Part shown: in pieces, positions 34,297 to 39,676 of the stretch
Layout of the letters: each line of letters begins with the position of its first letter
Position numbering within the stretch: the stretch's first letter is position 1
Source of the DNA: an uncultured Acidobacteriota bacterium
GTDB lineage: Bacteria; Acidobacteriota; Terriglobia; Bryobacterales; Bryobacteraceae
DNA: 39,676 nt
Reading direction: 5' to 3'
Assembly: GCA_902826685.1 (NCBI GenBank)
Contig: CADEFT010000001.1
Coordinates: forward strand, 1 to 39,676
Made by a program: the position numbers and the translations under genes
Notes under the pieces: model-generated
Told to the model about the DNA's origin: nothing
Seen by the model: the letters and a program-made list of their open reading frames with translations, nothing else
Database searches by the model: none

Positions 34297-35179
34297 AGCC
34301 ATCGCCGATTATTGCGCCGAGTTGAAGCGGGCCAACGTTTCGCCTCATACGCTGCGCAACTACGAAAGCGACTATGGGCAGTTCGCGGAGTATTTCGCCC
34401 GGCCGGGCGCCGGTTCGCCGGACCTGGAAACGCTGAATACGCTGGCGATCCGCGAGTATCTGGGCCACCTGTATCATCGCAAGCTTTCGGCGCTCAGCAT
34501 GCGGCGGAAGCTGGCGGCGCTGCGGTCGCTGTTCCGGTACCTGCACCAGCGCGGCGCGATCCCATTGAATCCGGCAAAGCTGGTGCGCGCGCCGAAGGCA
34601 CCGAAGACGCTGCCGCGCGTGCCAACCGAGGAGCAGACCAACGGGCTGATCGACCAGGCGGCCAACGGGTCGCTGGAGAGGCCCAGCCTGAAACGCGATC
34701 TGGCGCTGCTCGAACTGCTTTACGGCTGCGGCCTGCGGGTGAGCGAACTGGTTGGGCTCGACCTGTCCGATATCGACTTCAGCGAGAATTGGCTGCGCGT
34801 GCGCGGCAAGGGCCGCAAGGAACGGCAGGTGCCGTTTGGATCGAAAGCCGCGGCGGCGCTGAACGCCTACCGGCAGGAGCGCGCGGCGGCGGCGGGAGTG
34901 GACGCGGTGTTCGTGAATGGCGCCGGCACGCGGCTCACGGACCGCTCCGTGCGCCGGATCGTCAAGCTTTACGCGACGGCGCTGCTGGGCGATTCGTCGC
35001 TGCATCCGCATTCGCTGCGGCATGCCTTCGCCACGCACCTGCTTTCCGACGGAGCGGATTTACGGGCGATTCAGGAGTTGCTGGGACACTCCAAGCTTTC
35101 GACGACGCAGAAGTACACGCAGGTGTCTCTCAAGGATCTGATGGCGGTTTACGACCGGGCGCATCCGAAGGCGACCTAG
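34283..35179 (+). CDS. xerC: XerC/XerD-type tyrosine recombinase
   Basis: Starting at TTG 34283 the protein has 298 residues, exactly the usual XerC/XerD length. Open frame extends upstream inside trmFO, but GGAGGAG seven bases before the TTG marks the real start. The N-terminal SAM-like domain (SPHTLRNYESDYGQFAEYF) precedes the catalytic domain. All active-site residues are present: Arg152 (CGLRVSEL), Lys176 (GKGRKER), His243 and Arg246 (HPHSLRHAFATHLL), His269 (LLGHSKLSTTQKYT) and Tyr278. XerC with XerD resolves chromosome dimers at dif before division. No dif site is recognisable here, and with no attachment site or phage genes around, it is a housekeeping enzyme and not an integrase. XerC versus XerD cannot be settled by eye; the trmFO linkage favours XerC. 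Confidence 0.88.
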   Translation: MLLSEAIADYCAELKRANVSPHTLRNYESDYGQFAEYFARPGAGSPDLETLNTLAIREYLGHLYHRKLSALSMRRKLAALRSLFRYLHQRGAIPLNPAKLVRAPKAPKTLPRVPTEEQTNGLIDQAANGSLERPSLKRDLALLELLYGCGLRVSELVGLDLSDIDFSENWLRVRGKGRKERQVPFGSKAAAALNAYRQERAAAAGVDAVFVNGAGTRLTDRSVRRIVKLYATALLGDSSLHPHSLRHAFATHLLSDGADLRAIQELLGHSKLSTTQKYTQVSLKDLMAVYDRAHPKAT

Positions 35180-35183
35180 CGCG

Positions 35184-36434
35184 CTACCAGTTGGTATAGG
35201 AGCCGTCGGGGCGCTTGAGCATCGGCGTCAACGAGTACGGTTCCTTGTGATCGCCGATCATCTGCAGTTTGGCGGTATCGACTTCAACGCCGAGGCCGGG
35301 CCGGTCGTTGGGCCAGAGCTTGCCGTCCTTGAAATCGTATCCGCTCTTGAGATAAGGCCACTGGCGTGTGCCGCCCATCACCAGTTCCATCAGCGCCGGG
35401 CCGGAGAAAGCGGCGCAGCAGTGCACCATGGCGGCTTCCGAGATCGGCCCGGTGAAATGCGGTACCAGGCCCACGTAGTGCGTCTCGCACATGGCCGCGA
35501 TCTTTTGAAATTCGGTGATGCCGCCAACGTTGGGGATGGTCACGCGGGCGTAGTCGATCAGGTGCGGCTCGATCAGTTCGTTCCATTCCCACTTGGGGCC
35601 GAACTGCTCGCCCACGGCGATGGGCACTTTCACCTGGTGGCGCAGGGTTCGATAGACGCCGGGATTCTCGCTACGGACGAGGTCCTCGACGAAATAGGGA
35701 CGCAAGGGCTCGATCTTATTGGCGAGCGCAACGGCGTCGGGCATGTCGAGTTCGGTGTGAAAGTCGATGCACCAGCCGCCATCGCGGCCAACGCCTTCCC
35801 GAACCTGCTGGCAGAGGTCAAAGACGCGGCTCACGTTGTCGAATCGATCGACCACCGGCCCGCGCGAATCGGTGGAGATGCGGTACGCGCGGAAGCCCGC
35901 GTCGACGCAGGCCTTGGCGACTTCCTTCGGCGAGCCCTTGGCCGGGAAGCCGGTGGAATAGCATTCAACGAAATCGCGCGACTGGCCGCCCAGAAGCTGG
36001 TAAACGGGGACGCCGAGCGCCTTACCTTTCAAATCCCACAGCGCCACGTCGAGCGCGCCAAGCGCGTGGACTTTCTCGCGGCCGGCGGGATAGAAGTAAG
36101 CGCGGAACATCGACTGCCAGAGGCGGTCGGTGCGGAACGGATCTTCTCCGATCAACAGCCCGGCGCATTGTTCCATCGTGTCGCCCGCGCCGCCTTCGCC
36201 GACGCCCACCAGGCCGGAATCGGTCTCCACCATGACGATGTTGGTGCTTTGATTGAACAGCGGTTGACGGGTGTTGGGGCGGCCCGCGGCGTCGGTGGGC
36301 GTGCGGTAATAGCGGATGCGGGTGATTTTGGTTTTGGGGAGCCCGGCGGCATCGGCCCGATCGGCGAGGGAGGCGGCACCCGTGGCTGCCATCAAAGTGC
36401 GGAGGAAATCGCGGCGAAGCATGTTCCGGCCCAT
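35184..36434 (-). CDS. Tat-exported enolase-superfamily dehydratase (galactonate-dehydratase-like)
   Basis: A 416-residue protein of the mandelate racemase/muconate lactonising enzyme group. A Tat signal (MLRRDFLRTLMAATGAASLA) precedes the capping domain. The barrel carries metal ligands Asp224 (CIDFHTEL), Glu250 (YFVEDL) and Glu276 (AVGEQF), with His226 in the DxH arrangement and His326 (VPHFTGP) as candidate acid/base residues. This pattern resembles acid-sugar dehydratases such as D-galactonate dehydratase; the Lys-x-Lys pair of mandelate racemase is absent (RIS). The reaction would be dehydration of a sugar acid to its 2-keto-3-deoxy form. Such enzymes are usually cytoplasmic, so the export signal is unusual. 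ATG at 36422 is an alternative start. It lies just downstream of tRNA-Arg on the same strand and 4 bases from the end of xerC. Confidence 0.85.
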   Translation of the reverse strand: MGRNMLRRDFLRTLMAATGAASLADRADAAGLPKTKITRIRYYRTPTDAAGRPNTRQPLFNQSTNIVMVETDSGLVGVGEGGAGDTMEQCAGLLIGEDPFRTDRLWQSMFRAYFYPAGREKVHALGALDVALWDLKGKALGVPVYQLLGGQSRDFVECYSTGFPAKGSPKEVAKACVDAGFRAYRISTDSRGPVVDRFDNVSRVFDLCQQVREGVGRDGGWCIDFHTELDMPDAVALANKIEPLRPYFVEDLVRSENPGVYRTLRHQVKVPIAVGEQFGPKWEWNELIEPHLIDYARVTIPNVGGITEFQKIAAMCETHYVGLVPHFTGPISEAAMVHCCAAFSGPALMELVMGGTRQWPYLKSGYDFKDGKLWPNDRPGLGVEVDTAKLQMIGDHKEPYSLTPMLKRPDGSYTNW

Positions 36435-36443
36435 GGTAACAGT

Positions 36444-36455
36444 CCAGCCGGCTGG
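36444..36455. repeat. 12-base perfect palindrome directly 3' of tRNA-Arg
   Basis: CCAGCCGGCTGG touches the CCA end of the tRNA and ends 9 bases before the dehydratase ATG. It can form a short hairpin (CCAG/CTGG with CCGG loop). Without a T-run it is unlikely to be a strong terminator; it might mark tRNA 3' processing or separate the tRNA from the dehydratase message. Confidence 0.35.
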
Positions 36456-36532
36456 TGGTGCGCCCGGAGTGATTCGAACACCCGACCTTCTGGTTCGTAG
36501 CCAGACGCTCTATCCAACTGAGCTACGGGCGC
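36456..36532 (-). tRNA. tRNA-Arg (anticodon ACG), CCA encoded
   Basis: On the minus strand the acceptor stem GCGCCCG (from 36532) pairs with CGGGCGC. The D arm GCTC/GAGC, anticodon stem TCTGG/CCAGA with loop CTACGAA (anticodon ACG), and T arm GGGTG/CACTC with loop TTCGAAT are all intact. Discriminator A and the CCA end are genomically encoded (36456-36458). The wobble A would be deaminated to inosine to read CGU, CGC and CGA. Length is 77 bases with no intron. Confidence 0.95.
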
Positions 36533-36563
36533 GCAGGACCCCTTGAAAGTAGCACATCGCGGC

Positions 36564-37244
<681 letters not shown>

Positions 37245-38990
37245 TTAGCTCTTCGCCGCGGGCAGGGAGAGGATGAATCGCGATCCCACGCCCGGCTGGC
37301 TTTCGGCTTTCAGGCTGCCGCCGTGCGCCTCGGCGATGCGGCGCGCGATGGCCAACCCGAGCCCGGCGCCGCGAGCGGCTTTCTCGAGCGCGCCGCGGCC
37401 GCGATAGAACGGCTCGAAGATGCGGGTGAGCTCGGCGGGCTCGATGCCCTGGCCGCGGTCTTCCACCGCGATCTGAACCGAATCCGGCGATCCATTGGGG
37501 CGCGCCTCGACGCGAATCCATTTGCCGCCGCCGTGGACCACCGCATTCTGCACCAGGTTGCGCAGCGCCAGGCCGACCCAATTGGCGTCGGCAACCACGC
37601 TGGGCAACCGGGCGTCGACGTCTTTCTCCACCGTGCAGGCCGAGGAAGCGATCAGCGGCTCGCAAGCCTTTAACGCGTCGTCCACCAGGGCGCCCACTTC
37701 CGACGGCTTGGGATCCTTGGGCGGCGCGTGCGAGGCGATGCCGGCAAAGGCGAGGATCTGTTCCATCAGATCGCCGAGCGTGCGGCCCTGCTCGCGCAGC
37801 ATGGCGCCATAGCGCCGCGCCTGCTCTTCATTGCGTACGATGCCGTCGGCCAGGTTATCGGCGGCCGATCGCATGGCGGCGATGGGCGTACGCAACTCGT
37901 GCGAAACGGCGGCGACGAATTCCATCTGCTGCCGCGCCAGGGCCGCCGAACGGCGGGCATTGACCAGCACGACACCAAGCGCGCCCGCCATTACCGCGAG
38001 AACTCCGAAAGCCATCCAAAGATTGCGGCGGTGGCCGGCCGCCACCAGCGACGCGACACCGCCCGCCTGGTGGCGCAGGTCGAGTTCCCACAACCCGGGC
38101 GGTCCTTCAAAGCGGCGAGGCGGACCATCGTCGCGCGCGGTCTCCGGCAGCGGAGGCGGTGGAGCCATCGGCTCGCCGCGCCCACGGAAGGCGCCACCGC
38201 CGCCGAAACCGCCGCGCACCAGTTCCACCGTCAGATCGGGATTCGCAATCGCGCCATGCGATGCCACCAGCACCCGGCCGCCCTCGCGTTGCCGCAGCGA
38301 AAACTGGTATTCATCGCCCAGATGCTCGCGGATCAGGCGGGGAATCACGGTCTCGGCCAGCGCCCGCGCATCCAGTTCGGCCAGGGTCCAGCGCGGCGGC
38401 GCTTGCGGAGAGGTCAACGTGCGGAAGCGCGGCGCTACCAGTAGCAAGGACTTGCCTTCTTCGAACGTGCCCGGCCCCAGAACGGCGCGCAAACCGCCGC
38501 CTGAACCATTGCGCTGAAAAAATCCCGGCGCTTCGGGCTGCGGTGCATTGCGTAAGAAGGGGCCGAGGCGTGTCCAGGCCGCAGGCCACGGCATGGATAC
38601 CAGGCGTTCGGTTTCGGGATCGAAGCGTTCCAGTTTCAACCCGCCGGGCGTAGTAAGTTCCACCTGATAGAAATGACGCAGCAAGCTGTTGGCGCCGCGT
38701 TCCTCCCAGGCCTGTTGCCAACGGCTCAGCATGCCGCCATCGCCATCGGGCGCGCCGCGCGCCGGACGGGGAAACAGAAGGCGGATGGTGGACCCGACTT
38801 CGCGGTCCACGGCGTCGGAGACAAACCGCGCCGATCGCCTGAGACCGCCGAGAATCCGCTCCTGTTCGGCACGCTGCAACTCCCCGAGCCAGCGGGTTTG
38901 CAGGATCCACAGCGCGGCCAGGGCCAGGCCAAGCACGCCGAGGGCGGCGATCCATAGACCTGGCTTTTCGCGCTTCCACATGGTTGGCAT
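37245..38990 (-). CDS. Membrane sensor histidine kinase
   Basis: A 581-residue kinase from ATG 38990. Twenty more codons are open upstream (to 39050), but they contain the presumed promoter and operator, so they are left out; ATG 38981 is also possible. One helix at about 12-30, a periplasmic sensor region of some 290 residues with no recognised fold and a Gly/Pro-rich end, and a second helix at about 324-343. Then HisKA with phosphoacceptor His364 (AAVSHELRTPIAAMR), N-box (ALRNLVQNAVVHGGG, Asn present), G1 (DRGQGIEP) and G2 (GAGLGLAIARRI). Unlike the hybrid kinase at 31581, all ATP-binding boxes are intact. Its partner is the response regulator just below. The divergent Spy-like protein suggests envelope stress as signal; this is an analogy. 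Confidence 0.9.
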   Translation of the reverse strand: MPTMWKREKPGLWIAALGVLGLALAALWILQTRWLGELQRAEQERILGGLRRSARFVSDAVDREVGSTIRLLFPRPARGAPDGDGGMLSRWQQAWEERGANSLLRHFYQVELTTPGGLKLERFDPETERLVSMPWPAAWTRLGPFLRNAPQPEAPGFFQRNGSGGGLRAVLGPGTFEEGKSLLLVAPRFRTLTSPQAPPRWTLAELDARALAETVIPRLIREHLGDEYQFSLRQREGGRVLVASHGAIANPDLTVELVRGGFGGGGAFRGRGEPMAPPPPLPETARDDGPPRRFEGPPGLWELDLRHQAGGVASLVAAGHRRNLWMAFGVLAVMAGALGVVLVNARRSAALARQQMEFVAAVSHELRTPIAAMRSAADNLADGIVRNEEQARRYGAMLREQGRTLGDLMEQILAFAGIASHAPPKDPKPSEVGALVDDALKACEPLIASSACTVEKDVDARLPSVVADANWVGLALRNLVQNAVVHGGGKWIRVEARPNGSPDSVQIAVEDRGQGIEPAELTRIFEPFYRGRGALEKAARGAGLGLAIARRIAEAHGGSLKAESQPGVGSRFILSLPAAKS

Positions 38991-39013
38991 TACCAGCCTA
39001 ACCCGGGGGCTAT

Positions 39014-39028
39014 TTCCATGCAATGGAA
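39014..39028. promoter_or_regulatory. Inverted repeat, candidate operator between the two-component operon and the Spy-like gene
   Basis: TTCCAT-GCA-ATGGAA is a perfect 6-base inverted repeat. A partial further copy (CATGGA, 39055-39060) and two GTTAA words at 39030 and 39061, exactly 31 bases apart (about three helical turns), lie in the same gap. The layout would suit dimer binding by the OmpR-type regulator, controlling both directions. Short repeats such as these could be chance. Confidence 0.35.
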
Positions 39029-39119
39029 CGTTAAGAATGCAAAGCGTCATTTTTCATGGAGTTAACCAAACTTTTCGACCCGGCCCGCGTTTGTATTGGT
39101 GAGAGGAGGAATCGAACAA

Positions 39120-39629
39120 ATGATTCGAAACCTGGTTTTGACGTTCGCCCTGGCCGCGGCTGCCTTTGCGCAGGGTCCGCGCCGGATGGCGGGTGAGCCT
39201 TCAAAGGCGTTGACGGAATATCTGGGGCTCAGCGAGGATCAGGTCAACCGCCTGAACAACCTGAATCGCGACGCGATGCGGCAGGGACGGCCGGACCGCG
39301 AACAGATGCGGGAACGGGCCCGAGCGCTGCGGGAACAAATGAATTCGGCCAACCCGGATCCGGCCGCCGTGGGACGCGCCATGCTGGAGATGCGCCAATC
39401 GCGGAAAACCGCCGGAGACGCCATGACACAAGCCCGGCAAAACGCGCTGAGCGTATTGACCGAGGAGCAGCGCACCAAACTGGCTGCGCTCGAAACCGCC
39501 AGGAAGCTGCAGCCGGCGATCGGAGAAGCGATGCGGTATCGCCTGTTGGCACCTCCCTCCGGCGGGGATGGGGTGGGAGCCGGGTTTGCGCCCTTCCGCC
39601 GTGGGCCGGGACGGCCGCGAGGCTTTTGA
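39120..39629 (+). CDS. Spy/CpxP-like small exported protein
   Basis: A 169-residue exported protein. Signal peptide (IRNLVLTFALAAAAFAQ) is followed by an all-helical charged region with two LSEDQ/LTEEQ segments (residues about 36 and 115), reminiscent of the LTxxQ motifs of Spy and CpxP. Met/Arg/Glu-rich helices between them (MRERARALREQMNSA) fit the family. The C-terminus is Gly/Pro/Arg-rich. ATG at 39120 is chosen because AGGAGG lies 10 bases before it; an upstream TTG at 39096 would precede that site. Spy/CpxP proteins are periplasmic chaperones or inhibitors that bind the sensor kinase. Its divergent position from a histidine kinase/OmpR pair mirrors CpxP-CpxRA in E. coli. The match is remote, so function is inferred from layout. 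Confidence 0.7.
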   Translation: MIRNLVLTFALAAAAFAQGPRRMAGEPSKALTEYLGLSEDQVNRLNNLNRDAMRQGRPDREQMRERARALREQMNSANPDPAAVGRAMLEMRQSRKTAGDAMTQARQNALSVLTEEQRTKLAALETARKLQPAIGEAMRYRLLAPPSGGDGVGAGFAPFRRGPGRPRGF

Positions 39630-39676
39630 GGAACCGCGAACAACGGAAACCGGCGCGAGCGAAGTTCCTGATGTTC

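Noticed and set aside
36444..36455. Rho-independent terminator after tRNA-Arg
   Set aside because: The palindrome has only a four-base stem and no following T-run; reported as a repeat only.
34283..36532. Integrase next to a tRNA, as in an integrated element
   Set aside because: The recombinase is a housekeeping XerC-type in the trmFO pair, no repeated tRNA 3' end was noticed and no phage or mobility genes are nearby.

Overview
The window is GC-rich bacterial DNA. It most resembles an acidobacterium of the Solibacter/Bryobacter type (order Bryobacterales). This is an inference from gene content: a large OAR-type TonB-dependent receptor with an N-terminal carboxypeptidase-regulatory domain, DUF1549/DUF1553 plus DUF1501 and DUF1592 plus DUF1552 gene pairs (families expanded in Acidobacteriota and Planctomycetota), secreted leucine-rich-repeat proteins, many Tat-type signal peptides, and a hopanoid gene. 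No ribosomal RNA is present to settle the taxonomy. The window is almost fully coding. No gene-free stretch exceeds 300 bases; the longest gaps are 32799-32961 and 38991-39119, both between divergent genes.

Layout. 1-1833 (+): 3' part of hpnJ, then two tiny DMT-type membrane proteins that overlap each other. 1868-2534 (+): a decayed DUF6036-type nucleotidyltransferase and its intact small partner. 2537-6689 (-): secDF fusion and a YbaL/KefB-type cation/proton antiporter. 6778-7449 (-): two small unknown genes. 7528-9716 (+): membrane-anchored FkbM methyltransferase, a small DNA-binding-like protein and scpA. 9697-16890 (-): OAR receptor, DUF1549/DUF1553 cytochrome-type protein and DUF1501 protein as one operon, diverging from a CocE-type hydrolase at 16949-18742 (+). 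18747-32798 (-): nine head-to-tail genes with gaps of 34 bases or less: hybrid histidine kinase, MscS channel, HyuA-type hydantoinase/oxoprolinase, DctA-type symporter, GH43-LRR fusion, LRR protein, DUF1592, DUF1552 and a tandem alpha/beta hydrolase. 32962-35179 (+): trmFO-xerC. 35184-36434 (-): Tat-exported enolase-superfamily dehydratase. 36456-36532 (-): tRNA-Arg(ACG). 36564-38990 (-): two-component pair, divergent from a Spy/CpxP-like secreted protein at 39120-39629 (+).

The best candidate for an undescribed system is the five-gene block 18747-27342. Its genes touch or overlap and nearly all products look exported: a beta-propeller glycosidase fused to about twenty LRRs, a second LRR protein, a haem-motif DUF1592 protein, a Tat-type DUF1552 protein and a two-domain esterase. 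A surface carbohydrate-binding and degrading complex tied to a c-type haem protein is a reasonable but untested reading. The OAR/DUF1549/DUF1501 operon looks like a second, parallel system of the same style. Other points of interest are a histidine kinase lacking the N-box asparagines, a half-deleted nucleotidyltransferase module, an ArnEF-like pair beside hpnJ, and a CpxP/CpxRA-like arrangement.
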